Source of the DNA: Burkholderiales bacterium
GTDB taxonomy: Bacteria; Pseudomonadota; Gammaproteobacteria; Burkholderiales; SG8-41
Direction of reading: 5' to 3'
Length of the DNA: 64,000 bases
NCBI GenBank assembly: GCA_030683105.1
Contig: JAUXMZ010000062.1
Location: 42,202 to 106,201 of the forward strand
The translations under genes were made by a program, and so were the position numbers. The first letter of the stretch is position 1, and every line of letters starts with the position of its first letter. Below, in pieces: positions 53,404-64,000 of the stretch. A model generated the notes under the pieces. That model made no database searches. It worked only from the letters and a program-made list of their open reading frames with translations, and was not told the DNA's origin.

Positions 53404-53544
53404 GCCACAGAGAACACAGAGTTCACAGAGGAACCCCTCCCCATAAACCTGATCGGCGTTGCATTTCGTTTTTTCTCTGTGACCTCTGTGACCTCTGTGG
53501 CTAAATCGTTTGGGGGTTGATCTTATCGGCGTTCATCGGCGGTT
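53404..53544. repeat. Word-hairpin repeat (CACAGAG type) plus ATCGGCGTTC arm
   Basis: Three CACAGAG units (53404-53431) face three reverse-complement CTCTGTG units (53475-53501). A single arm ATCGGCGTTCATCGGCGGTT follows at 53525-53544, the same word as at 57286-57358. Together they fill most of the 204-bp prpE-acuI gap. Confidence 0.8.
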
Positions 53545-53564
53545 TCATTGGTGTTACGAAAGTC

Positions 53565-54551
53565 TTAAGAAATCCTGACCACCGCCCGCCCCCGGGTCTC
53601 CCCTTTCAGCATTTTCCCGAAATAACCAGACAAATCGTTCATGGTTATGGTTGATGCGATGTCCTGCAGATGACGCGGCTTGAGCTCCGTCGCCAGCCGC
53701 GCCCACACCTTGCGCCGCAGCGCCATCGGCGTGAACCCGGAGTCGACGCCGATCAGACGCACGCCGCGCAGGATGAAAGGCAATACCGTCGTTTTAAGCT
53801 CTATGCCCCCGGCGTTGCCGAAACTGGCGATCACGCCGGACGGTTGCATGGTGCGCGTGAGCCAGGCGAGGTGCTCGCCGCCAATCGAATCGAAGGCGGC
53901 GGCCCACATCGTCTTTTCCAGCGGCCGACTGCCCAGTTCCAGGCTGTTGCGGGACAAGATCTCGGCAGCGCCCAATGTCTTCAGGAATGCATGCTCGCTG
54001 TCCTTGCCGGTCAGGGCGGTGACCTGATAGCCCAGATTGGCCAGCATGTCTATGCACAAGCTCGCCACGCCGCCGGTGGCGCCATTGACCAGCACCTTGC
54101 CATTGGCGGGCTGCATCTCGTTCTGTTCCAGCAGCGTGATGGCCAGTCCCGCGGTGTAGCCAGCGGTGCCCAGCGCCATGGCTTCGAACAGGGTCAGGCC
54201 CTGCGGCAGCGGCACTACCCAATCGGCGGGTACCCGGCAAAACTCGGCATAACCGCCGTCATGCGCGACACCCATGTCGTAGCTGGTGCAGATAATCTCG
54301 TCACCCTCCTTGAACCGGCTGTCGCCCGACGACACCACGATGCCCGCGGCATCGATGCCGCCGGTCAGCGGGAAGTTGCGGATGATTTTTCCGGTGCCGG
54401 TCGCCGCCAGCGCATCCTTGAAGTTGACACTGGAATATGCGGTCTTGAACAACACTGCGCCCGCGCCCGGATCAGCCACCGGCACCTCTGCAATTCGTCC
54501 TTCTATCTTGTTGTTTTCATTAAATATTCTGAACGCCTTGCATGTATCCAT
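53565..54551 (-). CDS. acuI: YhdH/AcuI-type NADPH oxidoreductase (acrylyl-CoA reductase)
   Basis: A zinc-free medium-chain dehydrogenase of 328 residues: SSVNFKDALAATGTGKIIRN, GIDAAGIVVSSGD, ALGTAGYTAGLAI, the Rossmann loop LVNGATGGVASLCIDML and ASFGNAGGIELKTTVLPFIL. This is the YhdH/YhfP subfamily that includes acrylyl-CoA reductase AcuI. Next to prpE the reaction acrylyl-CoA to propionyl-CoA is plausible, but the subfamily also holds general quinone reductases. The ATG at 54551 has AGGAGG upstream; zapE is eight bases upstream. Confidence 0.85.
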   Translation of the reverse strand: MDTCKAFRIFNENNKIEGRIAEVPVADPGAGAVLFKTAYSSVNFKDALAATGTGKIIRNFPLTGGIDAAGIVVSSGDSRFKEGDEIICTSYDMGVAHDGGYAEFCRVPADWVVPLPQGLTLFEAMALGTAGYTAGLAITLLEQNEMQPANGKVLVNGATGGVASLCIDMLANLGYQVTALTGKDSEHAFLKTLGAAEILSRNSLELGSRPLEKTMWAAAFDSIGGEHLAWLTRTMQPSGVIASFGNAGGIELKTTVLPFILRGVRLIGVDSGFTPMALRRKVWARLATELKPRHLQDIASTITMNDLSGYFGKMLKGETRGRAVVRIS

Positions 54552-54559
54552 GCACCCTC

Positions 54560-55717
54560 CTAAGGCAAATGTGGCTGGGTCAGATATTCACGCGTCTGCA
54601 TCTCCGTAAGCCGGCTGACCAGCCGATCCTTGAGCGATGCGTTCAGATTCGCCTGAAAGCGGTCCCCGGAATCAGCGTCTGCAACGAGTTCGGACGCGGC
54701 AACCCCGGCCGAAATGATGAGTTTAACCCGCTTGTCGTAAAACTCGTCGATCAGCCACACGAAACGCCGCAGCCGTTCGGCATCCCCGGCCGTAAAGCGC
54801 GGCACGCCCGAGAGCAGCAGCGTGTGATAGCGGCGCGCCAGCTCGATATAATCGGGCTTGCCGCGCGGCCCGTCGCACAACGCCTGAAAATCAAACCACG
54901 CCACGCCGCGCGCATGGTGCCTGACCCTGATCATTCTACCCTCGATTTCAAGGCTGTCCGCATCATCGGCCTCATGCCTCACCAGGCTCGCGTAAGCCTG
55001 CGCCATGGCCTGCTCCGCATCCGCCTCAACATGGTAGACACCGGCCTTTTCCAGTTCGCGCAAACGGTAATCCGTGCCGCCGTCGAGATTGACCACCTCA
55101 AGCTTGTCCAGGATCAGGGCGATTGCCGGCAGGAACTGATTGCGCTGCAGACCATGCAAGTACAGCTCGGCCGGATGAAAATTCGAGGTGGTGGCCAGCA
55201 CCACGCCCTGATCAGCGAGGCCTTCGAGCAGCCTGCGCATCAGCATCGCATCGGTAATATCCGTGATGTGAAATTCATCGAGGCAGACGAGGCGAAAATC
55301 CCGGGCGATGTCACGTGCCACCAGCATCATGGGATCGGTCTCGCCCTGGTGTCCGTGCAGCGCCTGGTGGATCTCCTGCATGAAACGGTGGAAATGGATG
55401 CGGCGCTTGCGCTTTATCGGTGCGCAGGTGAAAAAGCTGTCCATCAGAAAACTTTTCCCGCGCCCCACGCCCCCCCACAGATAGATGCCCTGAACGGTGC
55501 GCTTGGCGGCCAGCAGCCTGAACAACGGCGCCTCCTGCCGCTCCAGCCGGATCAGTTCATCATTGAGCCGTTCGAAATGCCGCAGGGCGCGGGTTTGCGC
55601 CGCATCGAGTTCGAAGCCGTTTTTCTGCGCAAGGCGGCTTACCCATTGCGTGACACCCGGGGAGTCATTGGATAACGCGTTGTTGATGTCCGGAAATGGC
55701 GGCGTGGGACCGTTCAC
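54560..55717 (-). CDS. zapE: Cell division ATPase ZapE
   Basis: ZapE (AFG1/YhcM family) is an AAA+ ATPase that binds FtsZ during late division. 385 residues with Walker A YLWGGVGRGKSFLMDSFF, the HFHRFMQEIH motif, Walker B RLVCLDEFHITD and the sensor region VVLATTSNFHPAELY. Translation begins at a GTG at 55717, just below a large word-hairpin element, and no strong ribosome binding site is visible. The association with lpd and TCA genes upstream is common in the class. Confidence 0.94.
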   Translation of the reverse strand: MNGPTPPFPDINNALSNDSPGVTQWVSRLAQKNGFELDAAQTRALRHFERLNDELIRLERQEAPLFRLLAAKRTVQGIYLWGGVGRGKSFLMDSFFTCAPIKRKRRIHFHRFMQEIHQALHGHQGETDPMMLVARDIARDFRLVCLDEFHITDITDAMLMRRLLEGLADQGVVLATTSNFHPAELYLHGLQRNQFLPAIALILDKLEVVNLDGGTDYRLRELEKAGVYHVEADAEQAMAQAYASLVRHEADDADSLEIEGRMIRVRHHARGVAWFDFQALCDGPRGKPDYIELARRYHTLLLSGVPRFTAGDAERLRRFVWLIDEFYDKRVKLIISAGVAASELVADADSGDRFQANLNASLKDRLVSRLTEMQTREYLTQPHLP

Positions 55718-55728
55718 AGATGCCCGAC

Positions 55729-55836
55729 GTGAAGGGTGAAGAGTGAAGAGTGAAGGGGAACTGCCCCCTCTCCCCCGTCACTGGGGGAGAGGGTTGGGGT
55801 GAGGGGGTTCACGCATTCACCCTTCACTCATTCACC
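55729..55836. repeat. Word-hairpin repeat (TGAAGAG type) with nested CCCTCTCCCCC hairpin
   Basis: GTGAAGGG/GTGAAGAG units (55729-55758) face TTCACCC/TTCACTC units (55808-55836). Inside them a perfect 11-bp stem CCCTCTCCCCC/GGGGGAGAGGG (55766-55776 with 55783-55793) closes on GTCACT. It fills the lpdA-zapE gap. Confidence 0.85.
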
Positions 55837-55841
55837 TGTCC

Positions 55842-57266
55842 TCACAGGTTCAAGGTGCGATTGTCCACCGCCAGCGCCGCTTCTTTCATCGCCTCGGACA
55901 GCGACGGATGAGCGTGACAGATGAGCGCGATATCTTCCGCCGCGGCGCCGAATTCCATGGCGACGACGGCCTCGGCGATGAGCTCTGACGCCATGGGACC
56001 GATGATGTGCACGCCCAGCACGCGGTCGGTTTTTTCGTCGGCAATGAATTTGACGAAACCCGTGGTATCGCCCAGCGCGCGCGCGCGGCCGTTGGCCATG
56101 AACGGAAACGTGCCGGTGCGAAACGCCACGCCTTCGGCCTTGAGTTGTTGCTCGGTTTTTCCGACCCATGCGATCTCGGGCGAGGTATAGATCACCCACG
56201 GCACAGTATTAAAATCGACGTGGCCATGCTGGCCGGCGATGCGCTGTGCCACCGCCACGCCTTCTTCCTCCGCTTTGTGCGCGAGCATGGGTCCGCGCAC
56301 GACGTCACCCACCGCCCATACGTTGGGCAGATTGGTGCGGCAATCGTCATCGACGGCGATGCGACCGCCCTCATCGAGCTTCAGCCCCGCGGTTTCCGCG
56401 GACAGCCCGCCGGTATTGGGCATGCGGCCGATGGACACGATAAGTTTGTCGACGGTGAGCGACTGCGCCTTGCCCGCGCTGTCGGTGTAATCGACTGTCA
56501 CGTCTTTCTTCACAGTCACTTTGCCGACCTTGACCCCGGTGTGTATGGCCAGTCCCTGTTTTTTGAAAACCTTGAACGCTTCCTGCGCAACCTGCTCATC
56601 CACCGCGCCCAGGAACGCCGGCAGCGCTTCGAGCACCGTCACTTCGGACCCGAGCCGGCGCCACACGCTGCCCATTTCGAGACCAATGACGCCCGCGCCG
56701 ATGACGCCGAGTTTTTTCGGCACCTCGGGAATCGTCAGCGCGCCGGCATTGTCCAGGATCAGCTTGTTGTCGAATGCGGCGCCGGGCAGCGGGCGCGGGC
56801 TGGAACCGGTGGCGACAATCACATGTTTGGCCACCAGCGTTTCTGCGGACTGACCCGATACCTTGATCTGCCAGCTGTCGGCGTTCTTTCCGGCAAAACT
56901 GCCGCGGCCGTGGAAAAACATCACCTTGTTCTTTTTGAAGAGATAGAGGATGCCTTCATTGTTCTGGCGCACCACCCTGTCTTTGCGGGCAAGCATTTTC
57001 GCCAGGTCCAGAGACAGGCCTTTAACCTGTATGCCGTGATCGGCAAAGCTGTGGCCGGCGTGCTCGTAATTTTCCGACGATTGCAACAGCGCCTTCGACG
57101 GAATGCAGCCGACGTTGGTGCAGGTGCCGCCCGGCGCCGGCTTGCCCGCAGCCGTGCTCCAGTCATCGATACAGGCTACCTGCAAACCTAGTTGCGCGGC
57201 GCGGATCGCCGCGATATAGCCGCCGGGCCCGGCGCCGATTACCACCACATCAAATACTTTTGCCAT
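55842..57266 (-). CDS. lpdA: Dihydrolipoyl dehydrogenase (E3)
   Basis: E3 reoxidises lipoamide of 2-oxoacid dehydrogenase complexes with FAD and NAD. 474 residues: FAD loop [20 protein letters not shown], the redox disulfide [21 protein letters not shown] loop [20 protein letters not shown] and the C-terminal active-site [15 protein letters not shown]. It is the last gene of the sucA-odhB-lpdA operon, separated from odhB by a 99-bp gap with a word hairpin, so it most likely serves the 2-oxoglutarate complex. Confidence 0.97.
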   Translation of the reverse strand: MAKVFDVVVIGAGPGGYIAAIRAAQLGLQVACIDDWSTAAGKPAPGGTCTNVGCIPSKALLQSSENYEHAGHSFADHGIQVKGLSLDLAKMLARKDRVVRQNNEGILYLFKKNKVMFFHGRGSFAGKNADSWQIKVSGQSAETLVAKHVIVATGSSPRPLPGAAFDNKLILDNAGALTIPEVPKKLGVIGAGVIGLEMGSVWRRLGSEVTVLEALPAFLGAVDEQVAQEAFKVFKKQGLAIHTGVKVGKVTVKKDVTVDYTDSAGKAQSLTVDKLIVSIGRMPNTGGLSAETAGLKLDEGGRIAVDDDCRTNLPNVWAVGDVVRGPMLAHKAEEEGVAVAQRIAGQHGHVDFNTVPWVIYTSPEIAWVGKTEQQLKAEGVAFRTGTFPFMANGRARALGDTTGFVKFIADEKTDRVLGVHIIGPMASELIAEAVVAMEFGAAAEDIALICHAHPSLSEAMKEAALAVDNRTLNL

Positions 57267-57285
57267 AATTCAAACCCATTATTGA

Positions 57286-57358
57286 AACCGCAGATGAACG
57301 CCGATGAACGTAGATAAAAACGAGTATATCGGCGTAATCGGCGTTCATCGGCGGTTAT
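57286..57358. repeat. Word-hairpin repeat (GATGAACGCC type)
   Basis: AACCGCAGATGAACGCCGAT and onward (57286-57314) faces its reverse-complement form ending CGTTCATCGGCGGTTAT (57327-57358). It fills the odhB-lpdA gap. Confidence 0.85.
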
Positions 57359-57365
57359 ATGATTT

Positions 57366-58589
57366 TCAGATTTCGAGCAACATCCGCGCCGGATCTTCCA
57401 GCGCATCCTTCATCGCCACCAGCGCCAGCACCGCTTCGCGGCCGTCGATGATGCGGTGGTCGTACGACAGCGCGAGATAATTCATCGGCCGGATCACGAT
57501 CTGTCCGGCCTCGACCACCGGACGCTCCTGGGTGGCGTGAACACCGAGGATCGCGCTTTGCGGCGGGTTGATGATGGGGGTGGACAGCATCGAGCCGAAC
57601 ACGCCGCCGTTTGAAATCGAGAACGTGCCGCCGGTCAGTTCCTCGATCGTGAGCTTGCCCGCCTGCGCGCGCGCGCCAAAATCGGCAATCTGCTTCTCGA
57701 TGTCGGCAAGCGACATCTGGTCCACGTTGCGCAGTATCGGCACCACCAGCCCGCGCGGACTGCCGACCGCCATGCCGATGTCGAAATAGCCGTGGTAGAC
57801 GATGTCGTTGCCGTCGACCGAGGCATTGACCACCGGAAACTTCTTCAACGCATACACCGCGGCCTTGACGAAAAACGACATGAAGCCGAGCTTGACGCCG
57901 TGCGCCTTTTCGAACTGTTCCTTGTACTTGCTGCGCAGGGCCATGACCGGCTGCATGTTGACTTCGTTGAACGTGGTCAGGATCGCTGCCGTTGCCTGCG
58001 ACTGCACCAGCCGCTCGGCGATCCTTGCGCGCAATCGCGACATCGGCACGCGTTGTTCCGGACGCTCGCCCAGGGCTCCGAGATCGACCGCAGGCGCCGG
58101 TGCGCGCTGCGGCGCGGCGGGGAGTGCGCCGGCCGCGGGGGGCGCAGGCTTCGCACCGGTTTGCATCGCTTCCAGCACGTCGCCCTTGGTCACCCGGCCG
58201 CCGCGGCCGGTGCCGCTGATGGCGGTGGTATCGAGTTGCTTCTCGGCGGCCAGTTTCTGCGCCGCCGGCATTGCCGGCGCCACTTGAGGACCAGCCTTGC
58301 CCGGTGACTTTGCTTCTACTTTAGCCGCGGTGGCGGGCACCGCCGCCGCGGCTTCGGTGTCGATCTGCGCGATGACTTCCTTGCTCGCCACCGTGCTGCC
58401 GTCACCCTTGATGATTTTTACGAGCACGCCGTCCCGCGGCGCCGGTGTCTCCAGCACCACTTTATCGGTCTCGATATCGACCAGGTTTTCGTCACGCTTG
58501 ACGAAATCCCCGACCTTTTTGTGCCAGGTGAGCAGCGTGGCTTCGGCCACCGATTCCGACAACTGCGGCACCTTTACCTCAATGACCAT
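57366..58589 (-). CDS. odhB: Dihydrolipoyllysine-residue succinyltransferase (E2)
   Basis: The core of the 2-oxoglutarate dehydrogenase complex. 407 residues: one lipoyl domain with the modified lysine in [18 protein letters not shown] (about residue 43), an Ala/Pro linker, the E3-binding domain [20 protein letters not shown] with [17 protein letters not shown], and the catalytic domain ending [17 protein letters not shown] with the active-site His and Asp. It follows sucA by 27 bases. Synonym sucB. Confidence 0.97.
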   Translation of the reverse strand: MVIEVKVPQLSESVAEATLLTWHKKVGDFVKRDENLVDIETDKVVLETPAPRDGVLVKIIKGDGSTVASKEVIAQIDTEAAAAVPATAAKVEAKSPGKAGPQVAPAMPAAQKLAAEKQLDTTAISGTGRGGRVTKGDVLEAMQTGAKPAPPAAGALPAAPQRAPAPAVDLGALGERPEQRVPMSRLRARIAERLVQSQATAAILTTFNEVNMQPVMALRSKYKEQFEKAHGVKLGFMSFFVKAAVYALKKFPVVNASVDGNDIVYHGYFDIGMAVGSPRGLVVPILRNVDQMSLADIEKQIADFGARAQAGKLTIEELTGGTFSISNGGVFGSMLSTPIINPPQSAILGVHATQERPVVEAGQIVIRPMNYLALSYDHRIIDGREAVLALVAMKDALEDPARMLLEI

Positions 58590-58616
58590 GAAAACTCCAT
58601 AACCTTATGTTTTTAA

Positions 58617-61496
58617 TCAATGTTCTTCACCTTCAGACAACGGCCTGGGCCGCAGCTTCTGTATCCTCGGCTCGCTGCCGCCGGACAGGGTAAGCGCCTG
58701 GTCGACCAGGTCCTTCTGCTGCCTGTCGTGCAATGACTTGTAACCGGGGGCCGGTGTTGCCGAAGAATCGCGGCCCGCATAAAACAGTTTCTGGTGCGGC
58801 AGCAAATGACGCTGCAGGTAGTGCTGGATATGGCGCCACGAACCCTGGTTGCGTGGCTCTTCCTGGCACCACACGATCTCGGTCGCTTTTTTGTAGCGCT
58901 CGATCTGGGCGCGGAAATCATCGTGCGGGAACGGGTAGATCTGCGCAATGCGCACCAGCGGCACGTCCTTCAGGCCGCGGGCGCTGCGCTCGGTCCGCAG
59001 GTCATAATATACCTTGCCACTGCAGAAAATGACACGCTCGACCTTATCCGGGTTGATGTCATGGGCATCCCAGTCTTCGTTGACCGGATTGAATTTGTCG
59101 TTGGCGAATTCTTCCAGCGGCGACACCGATTCCTTGTGCCGCAACAGGCTCTTGGGCGTGAAAATGATCAGCGGTTTGCGATGCGGCCGTATCATCTGCC
59201 GCCGCAGCAGATAATACATTTGCACCGGGGTCGCCGGCATGCACACCTGCATGTTGTAATCGGCGCACAACTGCAGGAACCGCTCGATGCGGCCGGAAGA
59301 ATGCTCCGGCCCGGCGCCTTCATAGCCATGCGGCAGGAACAGCGTAAGCCCGTTCATGCGGCCCCACTTGACCTCGCCCGAGGCGATGAACTGATCGATC
59401 ACCACCTGCGCGCCGTTGACGAAATCACCATATTGAGCTTCCCAGATCACGAGTTCGTTGGGCACGGATGTGGCATAGCCATATTCGAAACCCAGCACCG
59501 CCTCCTCGGACAGCACCGAGTCGATGACGACGAAATCGCCCTGGTCCGGGCTCACGTGCTGCAGCGGAACGTAAATGCCCTGGTCCCACCGTTCGCGGTT
59601 CTGGTCATGCAGCACGGCATGGCGATGGAAAAACGTGCCGCGGCCGGAATCCTGTCCGGAGATGCGGATGGAGTAACCCTCGTTGAGCAAACTGGCGTAA
59701 GCGAGCATTTCCGCCATGCCCCAGTCCAGCGGCATCTGGCCCAGCGCCATCTGGCGCCGGTCTTCGATGATCTTCTGCACCCGCGGATGGAGCTTGAAAT
59801 CCCTGGGAATGGTGGTGACCTTTTCGCCCAGCATTTTCAACGTTTCCAACGGCAGGCGCGTGTCGTCGTTCTCGTTCCACTTGGTTCCCTTGAACGGTTT
59901 CCAGTTGGTCTCGAACGGCGGACGGTAATTGGACAGTATCGTCTGGTTGGTGTGATAACCGTGATCGAGCGCATCGCGGAAGGTGGATACCATCTGGTCG
60001 CTCTCGTCGGCGGAAATGACGCGCTCTGCGATGAGGCGGTCCGCGTACACTTTGCGCGGCGTGGGATGCGAATGAATTTTTCGGTACATCAGCGGTTGCG
60101 TCACCATCGGCTCGTCCTGCTCGTTGTGGCCGAGGCGGCGATAGCAGACGATGTCGATCACCACATCCTTGTGAAACTGCATCCGGTAATCGAGCGCGAT
60201 CTCCGTGACGAAGCACACCGCCTCCGGATCGTCGCCGTTGACGTGAAAAATCGGCACTTCGAGCATTTTGGCCACGTCCGAGCAATACAGCGTCGAGCGC
60301 GAATCCCGGGGATCCGACGTGGTAAATCCGATCTGGTTGTTGATGACGATATGCACCGTGCCGCCGGTGGTGTAGCCGCGGGTCTGGGCCAGGTTGAGCG
60401 TTTCCATGACCACGCCCTGCCCCGCCATCGAGGCGTCACCATGGAGCAGCACCGGCAGCACCTTGTCTCCGACCGTGTCCCTGCGCCGGTGCTGACGCGC
60501 GCGCACCGATCCTTCGACCACCGGGTTGACGATCTCCAGGTGCGACGGATTGAACGCGACCGTCACGTGCACCGGGCCGCCGGAGGTCATGACATTGGAT
60601 GAAAAACCGTCGTGGTATTTGACGTCGCCCGCCAGCACTTCCGGATTCTGCTTGCCCTCGAACGAGGAAAAGAGATCCTTGGGCATTTTTCCCAGCGTGT
60701 TGACCAGCACGTTGAGCCGTCCGCGGTGCGCCATGCCGATCACCATTTCCTCCACGCCCGCCGTGCCTGCGCGCTGCAGCAGATGGTCGAGCATGGGAAT
60801 CAGGCTGTCGCCGCCCTCGAGGGAAAAGCGGGTCTGGCCGACGTACTTGGTATTGAGGTATTTCTCCAGCGTCTCGGCCGCGGTCAGGCGTTCGATAATG
60901 TGTTTCTTGTATTGCGCATCGTAATTCGGCTGCCCGCGCGTGGGCTCGAAGCGCTCGGACAGCCAGCGTTTCTGCGGGATGTCCGAAATATACATATATT
61001 CGGCGCCGATGCTGCGGCAATACGTGTCCTTGAGCGTCTGCAGAATGTCGCGCAGCGTGGCCCGCTCCGCCATGTGCAGCGTGCCGGAGTTGAACACGAC
61101 ATCGAGATCGGCCGGGCCCAGGCCGTAGAATGCGGGATCGAGTTCGGCGATGACCGGCTTTTCCAGGCGTTGCAGGGGATCGACTTCGGCGACGCGGCAG
61201 CCCTGGAACCGGTACGCTGAAATCATCTGCAGTACGGCAAACTGCTTGTGCAGGGTGTCCGCGCTGGGTCCCGCCTCGACCGGGCGGCGCTCCCGGGCCA
61301 GCGCGACAAAGCGCTCCTGAACCTCGCTGTGCGACACGTCGGGCGCACCGTCGTCCAGGCGCTGCAGTTCGTCGAAATAGCTGCGCCAGCGCGGCTCGAC
61401 CGATTGCGGATCCTTCAGATAGGCGTCGTACAGCGCCTCGATGAACGGCGCGTTGGCGCCGTACAGGTAGGAAGTGCCGAACAGTTGTTTCATCAT
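58617..61496 (-). CDS. sucA: 2-oxoglutarate dehydrogenase E1 component
   Basis: A thiamine-diphosphate enzyme that decarboxylates 2-oxoglutarate and passes the succinyl group to E2. 959 residues, normal length: N-terminal SYLYGANAPFIEALYDAYLK, GMAHRGRLNVLVNTLGK, GDASMAGQGVVMETLNL, INNQIGFTTSDPRDSRS, DIVCYRRLGHNEQDEP and the C-terminal CQEEPRNQGSWRHIQHYL. The start is ATG at 61496 (or the next codon, also ATG). No frameshift. Confidence 0.98.
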   Translation of the reverse strand: MMKQLFGTSYLYGANAPFIEALYDAYLKDPQSVEPRWRSYFDELQRLDDGAPDVSHSEVQERFVALARERRPVEAGPSADTLHKQFAVLQMISAYRFQGCRVAEVDPLQRLEKPVIAELDPAFYGLGPADLDVVFNSGTLHMAERATLRDILQTLKDTYCRSIGAEYMYISDIPQKRWLSERFEPTRGQPNYDAQYKKHIIERLTAAETLEKYLNTKYVGQTRFSLEGGDSLIPMLDHLLQRAGTAGVEEMVIGMAHRGRLNVLVNTLGKMPKDLFSSFEGKQNPEVLAGDVKYHDGFSSNVMTSGGPVHVTVAFNPSHLEIVNPVVEGSVRARQHRRRDTVGDKVLPVLLHGDASMAGQGVVMETLNLAQTRGYTTGGTVHIVINNQIGFTTSDPRDSRSTLYCSDVAKMLEVPIFHVNGDDPEAVCFVTEIALDYRMQFHKDVVIDIVCYRRLGHNEQDEPMVTQPLMYRKIHSHPTPRKVYADRLIAERVISADESDQMVSTFRDALDHGYHTNQTILSNYRPPFETNWKPFKGTKWNENDDTRLPLETLKMLGEKVTTIPRDFKLHPRVQKIIEDRRQMALGQMPLDWGMAEMLAYASLLNEGYSIRISGQDSGRGTFFHRHAVLHDQNRERWDQGIYVPLQHVSPDQGDFVVIDSVLSEEAVLGFEYGYATSVPNELVIWEAQYGDFVNGAQVVIDQFIASGEVKWGRMNGLTLFLPHGYEGAGPEHSSGRIERFLQLCADYNMQVCMPATPVQMYYLLRRQMIRPHRKPLIIFTPKSLLRHKESVSPLEEFANDKFNPVNEDWDAHDINPDKVERVIFCSGKVYYDLRTERSARGLKDVPLVRIAQIYPFPHDDFRAQIERYKKATEIVWCQEEPRNQGSWRHIQHYLQRHLLPHQKLFYAGRDSSATPAPGYKSLHDRQQKDLVDQALTLSGGSEPRIQKLRPRPLSEGEEH

Positions 61497-61533
61497 GATG
61501 GTAACCGTTTGATAATCAAGGTAAAAAAGGAAC

Positions 61534-61575
61534 GAGGCGACAGGCGCCCTTCCCGGCAGCCCGGCGCCTCACGCC
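61534..61575. repeat. Word-hairpin repeat (GAGGCG type), second copy
   Basis: GAGGCGACAGGCGCC (61534-61548) faces GGCGCCTCACGCC (61563-61575) in the gltA-sucA gap. The same word as at 38503-38565. Confidence 0.7.
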
Positions 61576-61597
61576 CGTCCCTGATGCTAGCTTATTT

Positions 61598-62896
<1,299 letters not shown>

Positions 62897-62966
62897 AATA
62901 TTCTCCATGATAACAATGGATTAAAAAATACATCTCTCACTTTACATCAACTTCGGCGGCCGTAAT

Positions 62967-63200
62967 TCACGCATCGCGCATCAGGTCAAGCAGCGCCTTG
63001 CAACGTCGGCCAGTAAGCTCAGCCCGGCACATCACCAGGTCCAACAGATCGTTGTCCGGGTAGTCGAGCAGTTCTTTGAAAATCTCCAGCTGATCCGGAT
63101 CCAGCGCCTCAAGGTGACGCTCGAGAAACTGCGCCAGTATCAGGTCCAGCTCCAGCAGGCCGCGGCGGCAGTTCCAGCGTATGCGATCCAGATCACTCAT
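62967..63200 (-). CDS. sdhE: Succinate dehydrogenase FAD assembly factor SdhE
   Basis: A 77-residue helical protein that helps covalent flavinylation of SdhA. It holds the family motif RGLLELD in IRWNCRRGLLELDLILAQF and the LLDYPDNDLLDL segment. The start is ATG at 63200, 40 bases after sdhB. sdhA and the membrane subunits would lie beyond 64000. Confidence 0.93.
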   Translation of the reverse strand: MSDLDRIRWNCRRGLLELDLILAQFLERHLEALDPDQLEIFKELLDYPDNDLLDLVMCRAELTGRRCKALLDLMRDA

Positions 63201-63240
63201 TGCGCGCCGTACCGCTGAATATGGTATCTCGCCATATCGT

Positions 63241-63936
63241 TCAAACCATGCGCTTGATCAACATATCTTTGATTTTGCCGATCGCCCGGGTCGGATTCAG
63301 CCCCTTGGGGCAGACATCGACACAGTTCATGATCGAATGGCAGCGAAACAGGCGGTACGGGTCCTCAAGATTATCAAGCCGCTCATTGGTCTCCTGGTCG
63401 CGGGTATCGGCCAGGAAGCGGTAGGCCTGGAGCAAGCCCGCGGGACCTACGAACTTGTCCGGATTCCACCAGAAAGAAGGGCAGGCCGTGGTGCAGCAGG
63501 CACACAAGATGCACTCGTAAAGACCGTCCAGCTCTTCACGGTCCTGCGGTGACTGCAGGCGCTCCTTCTCCGGCGCAGTATCGTTGTTGACCAGGTACGG
63601 CTTGACCGAGTGATACTGCTTGAAGAACTGCGACATGTCGACGATCAGGTCGCGGATCACCGGCAGCCCCGGCAGCGGCCGGATGACTACCGGTTGCTTG
63701 AGATCGGCGATTCGCGTAACGCATGCCAGCCCGTTCTTGCCGTTGATGTTCATGGCGTCGGATCCGCACACGCCTTCGCGGCAGGAGCGCCGGAACGCGA
63801 ACGTATCGTCCTGCTCCTTCACGCGGATCAGGGCATCGAGCAGCATATTGTCGGCGGGCTCGAGCGCAACCTCGTAATCCCGCATGTAGGGTTTGGCGTC
63901 GGTATCCGGGTTATAGCGATAAAGCGATAAACGCAT
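63241..63936 (-). CDS. sdhB: Succinate dehydrogenase iron-sulfur subunit
   Basis: The electron-transfer subunit of complex II. 231 residues: [2Fe-2S] ligands in CREGVCGSDAMNINGKNGLA with the following Cys, [4Fe-4S] ligands in CILCACCTTACPSFW, and the [3Fe-4S] group in CHSIMNCVDVCPKGLNP. All three clusters are intact. The start is ATG at 63936. Confidence 0.98.
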   Translation of the reverse strand: MRLSLYRYNPDTDAKPYMRDYEVALEPADNMLLDALIRVKEQDDTFAFRRSCREGVCGSDAMNINGKNGLACVTRIADLKQPVVIRPLPGLPVIRDLIVDMSQFFKQYHSVKPYLVNNDTAPEKERLQSPQDREELDGLYECILCACCTTACPSFWWNPDKFVGPAGLLQAYRFLADTRDQETNERLDNLEDPYRLFRCHSIMNCVDVCPKGLNPTRAIGKIKDMLIKRMV

Positions 63937-63954
63937 TGGGTACCTTTTTGTTTA

Positions 63955-63979
63955 GTGAAGGGAGAAGGGTGAAGAGTGA
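63955..63979. repeat. Word repeat (TGAAGGG type), possibly cut by window edge
   Basis: GTGAAGG/GAAGGGTGAAGAG units just upstream of sdhB, followed by a C-rich CCCCCTCGCCCCGTCCCTCT run to the window end. It resembles the left arm of the element at 55729; a matching right arm would be outside the window. Confidence 0.65.
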
Positions 63980-64000
63980 TCCCCCTCGCCCCGTCCCTCT

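Noticed and set aside
58794-60602. 602-codon open frame antisense to sucA
   Set aside because: It mirrors the codon structure of sucA, has no recognisable domain and no ribosome binding site; the same effect gives long antisense frames opposite lpxA, glnD (15241-16422) and map (13479-14651).

Overview
The window looks like a chromosomal segment of a Gram-negative betaproteobacterium. The gene orders rpsB-tsf-pyrH-frr-uppS-cdsA-dxr-rseP-bamA-skp-lpxD-fabZ-lpxA-lpxB, galU-ligA-zipA-smc and dapC-dapD-pilU-prmB, a Bug-type solute receptor and the high-GC codon use all fit that class. I cannot name the genus. Most genes are housekeeping genes on the minus strand, often overlapping or a few bases apart, and several start with GTG or TTG.

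Region by region: (1) 1-13337, minus strand: translation (rpsB, tsf, frr), UMP kinase, isoprenoid and phospholipid precursors (uppS, cdsA, dxr), envelope proteolysis and outer-membrane assembly (rseP, bamA, skp) and lipid A synthesis (lpxD, fabZ, lpxA, partial lpxB). (2) 13638-17037, plus strand: map and glnD. (3) 17101-27149, minus strand: def, purine/methylthio salvage, a DsrE-like protein, galU, ligA, zipA, smc. (4) 27215-32123, plus strand: queF, dapC, dapD, pilU, prmB. (5) 32053-36345, minus strand: rluB, recR, ebfC, dnaX, pagL and the 4.5S RNA gene. (6) 36524-45560: a probable acetate module with acetyl-CoA synthetase, a sodium-symporter-domain histidine kinase, a receiver-only regulator, an OmpR-type regulator and a DUF4212/symporter pair. 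(7) 45581-46160: a serine tRNA locus with an intact tRNA-Ser(GGA) preceded by a copy split by two structured inserts. (8) 46211-55717: accessory genes (atypical SDR, Bug receptor, AhpD-like protein, GAF-secretion ATPase fusion), then a propionate/acrylate pair (prpE, acuI) and zapE. (9) 55842-63936: TCA-cycle genes lpdA, odhB, sucA, gltA, sdhE and sdhB.

The most unusual item is the interrupted tRNA-Ser copy (45664-45977). Two exact 37-nt pieces of the neighbouring tRNA and a degenerate third piece are separated by about 109 and 117 nt. One insert lies in the anticodon loop and the other in the T loop, and both hold inverted repeats, including a tandem hairpin pair with a compensatory base change. 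Two repeat classes also run through the intergenic DNA. The first is a 14-16 bp stem palindrome family (AGGAGTTTGTCGG type, four copies). The second is a set of low-complexity word hairpins, in which arms of a short word repeated two to four times face a reverse-complement arm; the words differ between loci but the architecture does not. One related word tract forms the C-terminus of the histidine kinase and possibly the N-terminus of the next regulator.

Every functional call rests on reading the sequence and recalled family knowledge; no database search was possible.
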